Source of the DNA: Nemertoderma westbladi
Lineage: Eukaryota; Xenacoelomorpha; Nemertodermatida; Nemertodermatidae
Assembly: GCA_032718475.1 (NCBI GenBank)
Contig: JAUCBJ010009103.1
Coordinates: 186,001 to 250,000, forward strand
Direction of reading: 5' to 3'
DNA: 64,000 nt
In this document: positions 51,313 through 61,999 of the stretch, one piece after another
Layout of the letters: the number at the start of each line of letters is the position of its first letter
How positions within the stretch are numbered: the first letter of the stretch is position 1
Notes under the pieces: model-generated
Databases searched by the model: none
What the model saw: only the letters and a program-made list of their open reading frames with translations
What the model was told of the DNA's origin: nothing
Translations under genes and position numbers: made by a program

Positions 51313-51395
51313 GTCAATAAAATATACATCCCCCCAGTCAATAAAATATACATCCCCCCAGTCAATAAAATATATATCCCCCCAGGGAATACACA
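51313..51395 (-). repeat. 24-bp repeat, about 3 copies, in LINE 3' UTR
   Basis: The unit CCCCCCAGTCAATAAAATAT plus ACAT on the plus strand. Short terminal repeats in 3' UTRs are common in CR1-like elements. Confidence 0.85.
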
Positions 51396-51599
51396 TCATC
51401 ACTAGTATAGTGTTAAATACAAAATACATAAATACATGATATAACCATCACTTATAACCAATACATGATATAAACAGATACAGGTTACAGATCCCGAATC
51501 AAATTTGTTTATATATTAGAGGAATATAAACTGTCAGGGGGGTCGGAATTTCGGCTAATTAGAAATATCAGATTGTTGTATTGGTCCCAATTAGGTTAA

Positions 51600-54500
51600 T
51601 TAAATTCCAAAGTAATCTAGTATATGCTTATGTCGGTCGCCGAATGGTATCGCCATTTGATAGCAGTTTGAGATGAAATTAGCGTCACTTTGTTCTTTCA
51701 AGCTTAATTCGCCGGGCTTTATGTTTGAAATTACTCTCCGTCTTGAGTACGTAGAGGTCAACAGCGAGCGAAGGGAGGGCAACGGGTAGGATTTGGCTGC
51801 GTTCTGATAAGTGCTGCCCAATCAAATATGGGGTTTACGGGGAATGTTGTGTAAGAGGGCGTAGCAGAGTCCTGTCTGTAAAACCTCGTTAGGGCACGAT
51901 TCCAGGCGCATAATTGTTCCAACTATTGATTTAAAGGCCTCGTCCGCTACATAGCCACATCCCATTAGTTTATAGACAGTGTTGTTACTGGCATAGTTGC
52001 CGAGGCAGAGTAGCCTTCGTAATAATTTCCTGTAGTGGATTTCCAGGGTTTCGGTTTGGGATTTCGAGAGTGCGCCAAACAAGAATTTAATCTTGTACAA
52101 TGCTGATGGGATACCAATGCCATTCCATAACCTCCCAAGTGTTTCACAGTCTAACCAGCGAGCAGTCCAAGATCTGCTTCTAAAGATTTCACAGGTGGTG
52201 GATAAGGTGGTGATGCAGTACTGTAGGGCATCATACTTCCTAATAGCAAGGTTAAACCCTAAGAAGTAAAGTGTTGTACTTTCGGGGATTAGGTATCCAT
52301 TGATATCCAGGAAGGCAGGGTACGAGGTAGGTGAACTGCAGAACCATTTTGTTTTGGAATGTTCAAGTTCTAGATCCAGCTTGTGGCACTCGTCCATTAT
52401 AAGTTTCTTTATTATTGATAGTAACAATGTGTTGGCAAGCTGTATTTTTCGAGGTGTTTGTTATTATACATTTATTATAAGTTTCATCATCCTTGTAATT
52501 TCTAACGAGCTGGTAGCCTGTAGAAGGAAGTCGTCAACATAGCCAATTACTCCAACCCATGCTGACCCAATGGAGCATCCTAGTTTATCAGCTTGCAGCT
52601 TGTTAAGGATGGTGGACGTATATATGTTGAAAAACGAGGGCGATAGTACTGATCCTTGTTTAAGTCCCTTAAGTATACTGTAGCCTGGTAATTCCACATG
52701 TTCACCAAACTTAAGGTAGATGATGGTAGCCATGTAGTAGCGACATAGGACTATCACAATGTATGGGTTGATTGATTCCGATAACTTGTACATTAACTTG
52801 GCAAGGTTCACCTCGTCAAATGCAGACTTGATGTCCATTTGACACACAAAAAGAGGTGATCTTTGACGGTAAAATTCCACGCATTCCAAGGCTAGACCAA
52901 TTGCCATGTCTATTCCAATTCTTTTTTTAAAACCTAGTTGATTTGGATTTGTTAGAATTTCATAATCTGAGAGGTACAGTTATAAGATAGTTCCCTCAAA
53001 GATCTTAGCAAAAATATGGATAGATGCGATTGGACGGTAAGAGGATAGTAACTGGCGGTTCTTCTTCTTCCCCTTATACACATGAGTAACAGTAGTGTTT
53101 CCAAATGAGGAAGGTACTTCACCAAGCCTAATTGCTCCATTAAGTATGTTGGCAATAGTTCTGGAGGTGGAGGTTGGATTTGTATTAAGTAGGTGCTCTG
53201 CTGTCAGAGACATAAAATCGAGTGATTTCCCTTTGTTGAGTTTAATAATAACTTGCTTCACAACTATGGGTGAAATGGATGGCATAAGCTCATTGTCACA
53301 TTTGTCTATCAGATTCCCTACTAGATCGTTCAGGTCGCTATGCTCTTTCTTTATTTTCTCAGATGGGGTGCATAGTTCAAATTTCTTCCTAAGCTCCTGT
53401 TGTACATTGTCAGGTGGTGCAGGTGAGTGTTTGCTGCCAAAATGGGACCAGAACATTTTTGGATTACCCTTAAAGGAGTTGCAAGCATGGGTCAGGTTGC
53501 TTTGAACTTGTTGTTTGGTTAATGTGTTTCGCAGGCGACGGACTATAGACTTGGATGAGCGAAAACTGGCCTTAAATTTTTTCTTTTCATCATAATTTGT
53601 TGAATTTTTCCATAATGAATGTAACTTTTTTGAGACAGAAATGCGTTCCTTAAGCAGAGTTGAATGAACCCATGGCTTCTTCATTTGTTTTGGCGCCTTC
53701 TTCCTTTTCCTCAGTGGTATATGTTTACGTGCTGCTTCAATGAAGATCCCTTCAACTCTTTTTGTGTATTCGTTCAGGTCTTCTGTACTCCACTGTGAGA
53801 GGGCTGATTCAAATTTCTCATTCAGAATATTAAGGTGGTCATCCACTTCGGTTTCATACTTGTTTCGGTTTTTGGGGCATGTCAGTGACCAGTGATACTT
53901 TGGTATAGTTACACGGAACAAGTTCTGTGCCTCGTCCCCGGTGGAGGCGTTTCGGGTGTGTGTCGGCATCTTTGGAGAGAAGTGAACCTCCACTGGTGTG
54001 TGGTCGGATAGATTCTTAGACTGGTCCATGCAGTGCACTTTCCCTGAATGAGAGATGGTGTCTAGCGGGGCTATTACGTGGTCCAAGTATGATATACCTG
54101 TATCCCCTCTATAGAAGCTATGACAAGGGCCGTTTATTGTTGCAAACGTATCGAAAGCTGCCATACTGTTGCGTGTCAGAAAGCGATGTAACTTTTTCCC
54201 TCTAGGGGTTGCCTTCGATCTGTTGCATCGCGTACCTTGAAGAGGTCCAACATCCGCATTGCTATCCATTAGGACGATTGGAGTTAGGTCATTGTTTACA
54301 TCCAGAACTGCCTGCAGCTGTCCCATAAAATTGTCATATAAACAGCTGCGTTTACTGGAGTCTGGGGCATAGCAGCTGCAGCATAGTAGTAGGTAATGAG
54401 CATTATCAGAAGATAAGATAGCCTTGGCCCCTATTATATTATCGTCGCAATCAACTTGGGTAACATTGGTAAATTTGCTCTTTCTCAGGAAAATAGCTAC

Positions 54501-54908
54501 ACCTCCATATGTTCGATAGAGTAAGGATTTTGCAGGTATATAGTTGCAGTGGAAGTCATCATCAAAATTTTCCAACTGGGACTTAGCCTCCATACTGTCT
54601 AGTAGGTGCTCCTGGAGAGCCAGCACATCTAAGTCAACCAGCAGTTCGTGAACATAATCAATATTATTGGTTAGGCCTCTGCAATTATAAGTACCCACCT
54701 TGAGGAGCGGTGTATTCATGTTTTCATTGTTTACACATCCACTATTTGACCTTAATACATCATTGTGTATAGCTGAGTTACCTGGTGAGCTTAGGGTATG
54801 TACGTGGGAATGTAGTTTGTGTCCAAGTTTCCTGATGGCCCTACCTCGCTTATGGGCAGGGCTCCTAAGCCTAGGGCCTTGTCCACTCCTTATTGGCCTG
54901 TTAAACAC
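51600..54908 (-). pseudogene. LINE ORF2: APE endonuclease and reverse transcriptase, with in-frame stops
   Basis: One reading frame of about 1,103 codons. Endonuclease residues, numbered from the first codon at 54908: VGTYNCRG (Asn75), LALQEHL (Glu100), CYAP (Tyr180), LMDSNAD (Asp215, Asn217), YLDHV (Asp276), LSDHTPVE (Asp302, His303). RT: SSYRPIASIHIFAKIFEG, motif A MDIKSAFDEV, motif B LKQGSVLSPSFFN, motif C GYVDDFLL. The length is normal for CR1/L2 ORF2. The frame has TAA at 52980-52982, TAATAA at 52461-52466 inside a 78-bp insertion, and TGA at 51822-51824. Endonuclease and RT catalytic residues are otherwise intact. Confidence 0.9.
52396..52485. other. 78-bp insertion flanked by 12-bp direct repeats inside the RT
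   Basis: ATTATAAGTTTC occurs at 52396-52407 and 52474-52485 with 66 bp between. Removing one repeat plus the spacer (78 bp, 26 codons) restores uninterrupted RT sequence (MMKLIMDECHKLD) and removes two of the stops. Either a tiny insertion with a 12-bp target duplication or a repair filler. Confidence 0.8.
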
Positions 54909-56785
54909 AATACCTAATTGGGCGCTTCCGGATCAGGGTTCGATATAGATCCGAGTCCTTCAGATTCCATGCCCTACATTTAACCCCTTGAGGCCAGAAG
55001 CTTTGAGAGAGTAGTTTTCCATCTGGCTTGTTGTTGGAGCTACGTAGGCTGAAACGCATAGTTTTTGAGCCACCTCTGTTTCTAGTCACAATTCTGTCCA
55101 CCAGTACATCTCTTTCACCAAGGTAATCCAATATATCATCTTCAGTGTAGCAGCTTATCACACCTGTTATGTGGTATTCAGTTGGTAATATGGTATGGTC
55201 AGGGGACCGAGTATGAAAATTATTGTTTGCGATAGTTGGGACGGTTTCAGCTGCCGCATATCTAATTACTTTGCTAGACCTTATCCCCTGTCTCATCGGT
55301 TCGTGGGAAGCCTCCCTGAGTTAAAGGGTTGGCCTCGTCCAGGTACTGGAGTGATCGTTTATGGTAGTGAAGGTCATCGCAGTGGCTGGATACGCGGTTT
55401 TCCTCGACCTTGACGCGCATCCCTTGGTTCCTGGAGAGCCGCACCGAGGACAGGGGCGGGCTTCGTCCTAGTTGTCTGCAGGATGATCAGTTGTTTGACT
55501 CGACCTTGTTATATGTTTCGTCGGTTCACACGGGACCTCAGTGGGGACGATAGTAGGCCTCACCGTTGTAATTACAGATTTTCCATTATTCCCAATATTT
55601 TTTCCATTAAGCTCCGTATTGGATGATGTGTGATTATGAAGTATGAAGGTACATGTTCTGGTTCCATTGGATTTGTATTTTGTTTTTGTTTTTTTGATAG
55701 CATGGGTACTAGAGATTGGGGCAGGATTCGTTATTGGACAGGAGTCACTCAAGACTGAGTATCTATTACTGGTTGAGGTTGGCAGAGGCCCATTCTGCTC
55801 TTTGGATCTTCCTTTTCTCAGTAACTTGCGTTGACGCCTGGTGGTACTGGGACAACTAGGTGTATCAGTTTCTTTAGCTATCATTCTGGGATTGCTAGGA
55901 TCAAATGTGACACAAACAGGGGTTACCATATCCGGTGGGATGTATTCCGTGCTGTTGGGATTTGTAGGTGGGAACTGATTGGGTGAGGATACAGAGGCGG
56001 ATATTCTGCTATCAGAGAGTGAGTCCAACACTAGGTATGTAGATGAATTTGCAGGAGTTGTAGCCGAGCACTGTGAGAGGGGGCTAGAGGATGAAGCATC
56101 GTCCAGAACTATGTAATCACACTGATTCTCACGCCTATCGGGGGTTGCAGCCAATGTATCACAGCTGATGCATCTACGGCTGGGTCCAGGGAGGTAGCTA
56201 TCTGGTACAGGATGTGGTTGAGCCAGTGGCATATCTTGTATAGACTTTAGGTCAGCTTGTAATAATATTCTGGTATTCCTCTCATGGACCACCTCGTCAT
56301 TGAGCCTTTTGATTTCTTCTAGCAAGCGCTTATGATCTGTTTCAAGTTTGCTGAATCTATTTTGGAATGTAACCGTCATCGAGATTAGATCTTTCCGGAG
56401 GGTATCCATGGTGATATCGTTGGTTGAGGGGTCGGCAATTGTCAGCCGTTTCCTACATGCCTCAGTGAATTTCTTTTCATATATACAACGTAGCAACTCA
56501 TAAATATCATTGTATAATTCGTGTGTGGATACTCGATTTTTTAATTGCATTGAGGCAGCCTGTACAGGGGACATAAGAAGCTTGACATCATCTAGAAGAT
56601 TGTGCCTCATCTCTTCACCTCCTGTCTTAACCTGTGCACCAATTATGGACAATGCATTCTTTCTAGTCAGGGGTATTATTTCAGCAGCCCATTCATTATT
56701 TCCAGAGAGGGGTGCGGGGACGGTAGGGTGACACAGATTTTCAGAGTTGACAGCTTCTACTAAATCAGGCCTGCCAGATATGCCA
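54901..56785 (-). pseudogene. LINE ORF1, 3' part: coiled coil and C-terminal module
   Basis: One frame with two stops (TAG 55468-55470, TAA 55321-55323). It opens by overlapping the end of the protease frame and reads GISGRPDLVEAVNSENL. Residues about 82-140 of the piece starting at 56652 form a heptad-rich coiled coil (FSKLETDHKRLLEEIKRLND), then Ser/Thr/Pro-rich and basic stretches (RRQRKLLRKGR). Between the stops is CPRCGSPGTKGC, an incomplete Cys cluster. The last part (TEDDILDYLGERDV, SFWPQGVKCRAWNL) resembles ORF1 C-termini of CR1/L2-type LINEs. It ends at TAA 54901-54903 overlapping ORF2 by 8 bp, in a different frame. Confidence 0.75.
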
Positions 56786-56789
56786 TAGC

Positions 56790-58030
56790 TTAGAGGTTGT
56801 TTGTTTTGTTTGGAACCAGTTCATGTGAGTAATGGTTTGCAGTGTGGTGGCCCAGATCTACAATCTTACAGGAATCAAGGCAGTTGTGTATCCACTGTCT
56901 GCTCTTTATACTGTCCCTCAGAAGATCTAATGCCGTATCTGATGACTGGGCCAGGCTGAGAGCGTAGAAACATACGAAAATTCCACAGTCAAAAGAATTG
57001 GGTTGTTTTGGGAGGTTTGAGGGGACTACTGTTGTCATCCATGGTGTTATGACACCAGTTTGGTACTTTTTGGGTTTTAGGTTGTCTATTTTTGACAGTA
57101 CTTTTATAATCTCAAAAGTAGTTTTGTTTGGAATGTTTCTACCAAGAGGGTCTAGACATCTCACCGCATTATCTGTTGTACTAGCTACGTGGAGTACAAA
57201 GTGGTTATTCTCTTCTCCAGGCCCATATTTTGTACACTCAGGAAAGAAAAGCAGATCAGGTTTTTTCAAGTCCGAGGTACCCAGGTATAGCTTAGCTATA
57301 TATTTAACTGCACTGAGAATGTCGTAATTCTGTGTTTGAAGCCTTAGAGTGAGGTGGATAGGCAGTGCAACGGTATGGTTATAATGTCGCACCAGTATTC
57401 CCAGGAATCCGTCAACTATGGTATCTGTTACCCATGTAGTGGGCAACAGAGTCTGCAAGTCTTTGGGGCTTGGTATAATTAATCCAGGACGTCGTTCATC
57501 AATATCCAATGATGACAGGTACTTTTTTACCTCCTCCGTCCTATTTGTATTCTTCTTGGTTGGGCTGCACGGGTAGACATCTATACATTCAGCCACTAGG
57601 TTGGTGCGTAACTTGGTGTCTCCTGTTGCTAGATCAGGGGAGTTATTGTCTAAGATGCTTGTTTGGTTTTTCAATGGGGCATCTACTGGGAAGTCAATTT
57701 CTTCAATTAGCCCATTGAGGGCCGCCTTAACCACGTGGGGTTGCATGTCTTCTGTCTGGATGTCTGGAGATGCCGAGACAAATCTATTCTCCAAAAGTTT
57801 AGGTTTAAATTTGGTATTATTATTGCTCTTCTTAGTGTGTTTCTTTCTGGGGCATTGCTGTGGTGGTGTTCGGTTTCCCCTCTTTGTTGTTGTTAACTTT
57901 GGTCTGCTGGCTGTAACCTTCTTGAGCTCTGATGTGGTCTCAGATGCAGTAATTAATCTAGGGGTATCAGAGATTGGGCTAGGTGGGTTTGGTTGATTAT
58001 CATTTTTGTCTGGTCCGTCCGTATCTGGGA
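56790..58030 (-). pseudogene. LINE-encoded Ulp1/SENP-like cysteine protease (peptidase family C48)
   Basis: A 334-codon frame (56790-57794) extends upstream without stop to about 58030. Ulp1-type landmarks, numbered from Met at 57794: W121 in TTWVTDTIVDGFLGIL (the 'W..D..I' start), His198 in NNHFVLHV, Asp215 in CLDPLG, Gln264 and Cys270 in PKQPNSFDCGIFVCFY. The triad and oxyanion Gln are all present in the right order and spacing. The upstream 60 codons are basic and low-complexity (PRKKHTKKSNNN). Ulp1-like domains deconjugate SUMO or process polyproteins; which applies here is unknown. It is clearly inside the LINE, between the repetitive N-part and the coiled coil. The frame ends at TAA 56790-56792 after an A-rich stretch where the next frame is already open. 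Confidence 0.85.
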
Positions 58031-60557
58031 ATTAAGTTACATTGTGTTGGTGAGGTGTAAGTAGTTGCAGCAGGGTTTGTGGCTGTGCCAGAAGGGGTTG
58101 CTGGTGCGGAAGTAATTATGGTGCTGGCATTCCTAGTACACCATGATCCGTTGCCCATAAGATCCTCTATGATAGTAGCAGTATTTGACTTAGGTGTTAG
58201 ATTTGTCTGGGTTGCTTGTATGGGTGTTGGTTGTGCTGGAAGTGTGGAATGAGGCGGGGATTAGCTGGCATGGGCAAAGGTTGAGACACAGGTACAGGTG
58301 TATGTTGAGACTGGGATGCTGCTAGTGGTTTATGTTTGTTTGATTTAGGAACTTTGTTTGGATGCAGCATGGACTTCCTTTTAGTGATTGCTGCCTTTAG
58401 GGACCTCGCTTGCGGTAGTTGGGGGGCGGGGCCTTTGCTCCTTGTGTGAGGCCTGCCTGTGTGTGTCTTAGTCTGGAGTGCGGGAGGGTGTGCTATGTGG
58501 GTGTCCTCAGTGATGGTTTGGCTGGTGTTAATGCTGTCATTGCCAGGAAAGTCTGATGATACAGTGTGGGGTGAAGTAGTTGTCAGTAGATCTAGTGTCC
58601 CAATGGATTTGTACAGTACATTGCTAGGACTGCAAACGGCAGTATTAGGTACGGCACTGGTATATATTGGCACTGAGTTTACAACCAACCTCATACCCAT
58701 GCAGTTATCTTGTTTCCCAATGTCCGCTGTAGTAGGTGCCGTCATTGTCTCGGTAAGCACATTACAGGTGGAGTTACCATCCGTCTCCAGGCCCCCCTGG
58801 TCCAGGTCACTGGGTCTACTAGTACCCGGACATATCTGGGCCGGGGTCGAGGCTAGCATTAAAGGATTTAGGTTCGGGAATGCTACTACCTCTGGACCGG
58901 GCGTGGTTGCTGTACAATGAAATTCTGGTAGATTCCCCCGGGTTGGGTCATCGGCTGTATGGATACCCGGGCCTACCCAACCCGGGTTCGTCGGGGAAGC
59001 TTGAAATCTTACTCGCTTAACTCGCTTGTAATCAGCCTGGTTTTCCGCTGTCCCGGAGGAGTCGACCATCTTTGATCGGAAGGGATCGCCCATCGTCATC
59101 ACAGAAGGTTCGCCCATCGTTGTTCGGGAGGGATCACCCGTCGTCACCCTGGAAGGTTCATCCGTCGTCGATCGGGAGGGATCGCCTGTGATCATACCGG
59201 AGGGTTCGCCCATCGTTGTTCGGGAGGGATCGCCCATCGTCATCACAGAAGGTTCGCCCATCATCAATCGGGAGGGATCGCCTGTGATCATACCGGAGGG
59301 TTCGCCCATCGTCAATCGGGAGGGATCACCCGTCGTCACCCAGGAAGGTTCATCCGTCGTCGATCGGGAGGGATCGCCTGTGATCATACCGGAGGGTTCG
59401 CCCATCGTTGTTCGGGAGGGATCGCCCATCGTCATCACAGAAGGTTCGCCCATCGTCAATCGGGAGGGATCACCTGTGATCATACCGGAGGGTTCGCCCA
59501 TCGTCAATCGGGAGGGATCACCCGTCGTCACCCTGGAAGGTTCATCCATCGTCGATCGGGAGGGATCGCCTGTGATCATACCGGAGGGTTCGCCCATCGT
59601 CAATCGGGAGGGATCACCCGTCGTCACCCTGGAAGGTTCATCCGTCGTCGATCGGGAGGGATCGCCTGTGATCATACCGGAGGGTTCGCCCATCGTTGTT
59701 CAGGAGGGATCGCCCATCGTCATCCCAGAGAGTTCGCCCGTCGTCAGTCGGGGGGGATCACCCATCATCACCCTGGAAGGGTCGCCCGTCGTCAATCGGG
59801 AGGGATCGCCCGTCATCATCCCAGAAGGTTCGTGCGTCGTCGTTCGGGAGGGATCACCCATCGCCATCCCGGAAGATTTGCCCGTCATCACCCTGGAAGG
59901 TTCGCCCGTCGTCAATTGGGAGGGATCGCCCATCGTCACCCCAGAGGGTTCGCCCGTCGTCACCCCAGAGGGTTCGCCCGTCTTCACTCCAGAAGGTTGG
60001 CCCGTCTTTGATCGGGAGGGATCGCCCGTCGTCACCCTGGAGGGTTCACCCGTCGTCAATCTGGAGGGATCGCCCGTCGTCATCCCGGGAGGTTTGCCCG
60101 TCGTCAATTGGGAGGGAATGCCTATCGTCACCCCGGAAGGTTCGCCCGTCTTTGATCGGGAGGGATTACCTGTCGTCATCCCAGAGGGTTCCCCCGTCGT
60201 CGACCGGGAGAGATCGCCTGTCGTCATCCCAGAAGGTTCACCCGTCCTCGATCGGGGGGAATCGCCCATCGTCATCCCGGAGGGTTCGCCCATCGTTGTT
60301 CGGGAGAGATCGCCTGTCATCATCCCAACCGGATCGCCCGTTGTCGTTCGGGAGGGATCCCCAGTCGTCCGGGTTGTAGTTGTGGGGCGGGGTACGGGTA
60401 AACGGCTTTTCGGAGGTGTTCTTACTAGGGACGGCATCGCAGAAACTCTGCAGCAGCCTGGCTGTGCTACTGTACTGTGCAGCTGTGGGTGGTAAGAAAA
60501 ATGACAGTACAGTACCGGTAGACCGTTATTAAAACTGCAGCTACCGTATAGCACCAA
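58030..60557 (-). pseudogene. LINE ORF1, 5' part: 8-residue tandem repeats and S/T/P-rich linker
   Basis: The open frame runs 60557-58197, with the first ATG at 60437-60435 (MPSLVRTPPK). One internal TGA (59700-59702) sits where neighbouring repeat units have CGA. From about 60380 to 59060 it is about 55 copies of an 8-residue unit, TTGDPSRL/TMGEPSGM. The rest is Ser/Thr/Pro-rich linker ending in a basic patch (ITKRKSMLHPNKVPKSNKHK). After 58197 the likely continuation moves to another frame (TPKSNTATIIEDLMGNGSW) until about 58030 and then back, so two compensating indels are likely. Function is unknown; a disordered, gag-like N-region is plausible. Confidence 0.7.
59060..60385. repeat. 24-bp coding minisatellite in LINE ORF1
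   Basis: About 55 units of 24 bp with the plus-strand form GGTTCGCCCATCGTC or GGATCGCCCGTCGTC in each. Higher-order blocks recur, for example around GTGATCATACCGGAGGG at about 59190, 59285, 59380 and 59475. The plus strand is open through the array too (EGSPIV repeats), a by-product. Confidence 0.95.
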
Positions 60558-60995
60558 TGTGCCGGCGCTGCAGGGTACGGTACCACTAAAATCAATGAAG
60601 GTAGTTAAAACAAATAAGAGGTAAAACTACAAAAAGCTACGACCGGTTCCTGGACCGCGAACGGGTACAGGCTCGTACGGTAGAATGAGTCAGTCTGACT
60701 GCGTCGGTTTCAGCATTTGTGGTATGTAGCATGTAGTATGTGAGCTGCTGTCCAAGTTATCTGTTTATATAGGAGTTACTGGCTCTACTGCCGTTCTAAA
60801 TAATTGAAGAATGGAACATAAGATTCCGATGTATACACCGGAACGGTACACCTCTATTTTTGTGCAATATCTCGAGAACCTATACAATATCACCCTTGCT
60901 TCGAGGTGTAAACAGTGTAACTATAGACAAACACGAAATCAATCACACGGTTCGAATTATATTGACTTATGATGGTCCGGTACGGACCACACACC
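60558..60995. other. Region upstream of LINE ORF1; possible 5' UTR
   Basis: Slightly richer in GC than the flanks, with several GTACGGT/ACCGGT stretches. I cannot locate the 5' end of the element or a target duplication matching the 3' junction near 51160. Confidence 0.3.
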
Positions 60996-61990
60996 GGCAC
61001 TAGTAGAAGCTGGCCATGCAAGGATTCCAAACACAATCTGAATATCGTCGTAAAATAGCTGAGATATGGGCGTTCGAATGTTACATGTATTTACTTCCGC
61101 TGCAGGTCAATTTATTACATTTAATAAATACATAACATCTGGAACAATTCGTTTATCTCATTAAGTTGCTGGGCAACAATGCAATTCCAATACACCATGA
61201 CTAGAATATAGTGTCGTTTTTCAGGTACCTGAATTTTTCTAGAAATCTTAATGAGATTGCATGAAATTTGAAACAGAGTTAGTTTCATCTTCCTCATCCT
61301 TGCTGGGTGAGTCAGAATTTTAATTTTGCTTTAATACATATCTACAAGCGGTTGAAAAAAGTGTCTCCGTCGGTATTGCACCAGGTACACCGCAGTTATT
61401 CTTCAACCTTATAGCGATTTGTTGTTAACGGAAAGCTGACCGTGCAAGGATTCCAAATATGTATTAGAATCTGAATTTCGTCGTACAATTGAGATATAAG
61501 CATTGAAAAGTTTCATGGTTTGGCACTGCGCTATAGACTATCTTATTCTATTTAATAAATAATCCGCATTCTGGAACACTTTGTTTATGTAAGAGTATAA
61601 TAGTAAGAATAAGAATGTAAGAATAGTATGATTATCTAATTATTGCATTATTGTCAAGCTACGTATAATGGGATAAACAAAATTTTCTAAAATTTATTTA
61701 TTTATAATTTATTAAATATAATATAATAGCTTCGCGCAAGTGGAAAACCATGCAACTTTTGAACGCTCTTATCTCAGCTATTCTACAACGAAATTCAGAA
61801 TGTGTTTCATATTTAGAATCCTTGCAAGGTCAGCAAATTCTGGCTCACCCAGTAAGGAGGAGGAGGGAGGTGAAACTATCTCCGTTTCAAATTTCATGCA
61901 ATCTCATTAAGATACGTGTAGAAAAATCTGGGGGGGGGGGGGGGGGGGGCGCCCAGGTACCTGAATAACGACACTATTCCAGGAAATGTT
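60996..61990. repeat. Dispersed repeat family C: two direct copies and one inverted copy
   Basis: Segments at about 61000-61190 (partial), 61205-61620 (direct) and 61640-61985 (inverted) share TCTTAATGAGATTGCATGAA, CAAGGATTCC/TAAATATG and TTTCGTCGTA-type blocks. The inverted copy is split by a poly(G) run at 61931-61949. It forms a large imperfect foldback. There is no coding capacity. Confidence 0.75.
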
Positions 61991-61999
61991 GTATCACTT

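Larger units (their letters stand above)
51167..60557 (-). mobile_element. About 9.4-kb CR1/L2-like LINE with Ulp1-like protease, decayed copy
   Basis: From 5' to 3' on the minus strand: an ORF1 region with a repetitive Thr/Ser/Pro-rich part, a C48-type protease, a coiled coil and a 'WPQGVKCRAW' module (60557-54901); ORF2 with an APE endonuclease and RT (54908-51600); a 3' UTR with three 24-bp repeats (about 51313-51395); and a 23-nt poly(A) tail (T run 51167-51189 on plus). All parts share strand and order, so one insertion is the simplest reading. In-frame stops and frame changes show it is no longer active. The 5' boundary and target duplication are not found. Confidence 0.85.

Noticed and set aside
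59188-60495. Plus-strand 435-codon EGSPIV-repeat protein
   Set aside because: Shadow of the 24-bp repeat in the LINE ORF1; the minus frame continues into non-repetitive coding sequence, the plus frame does not.
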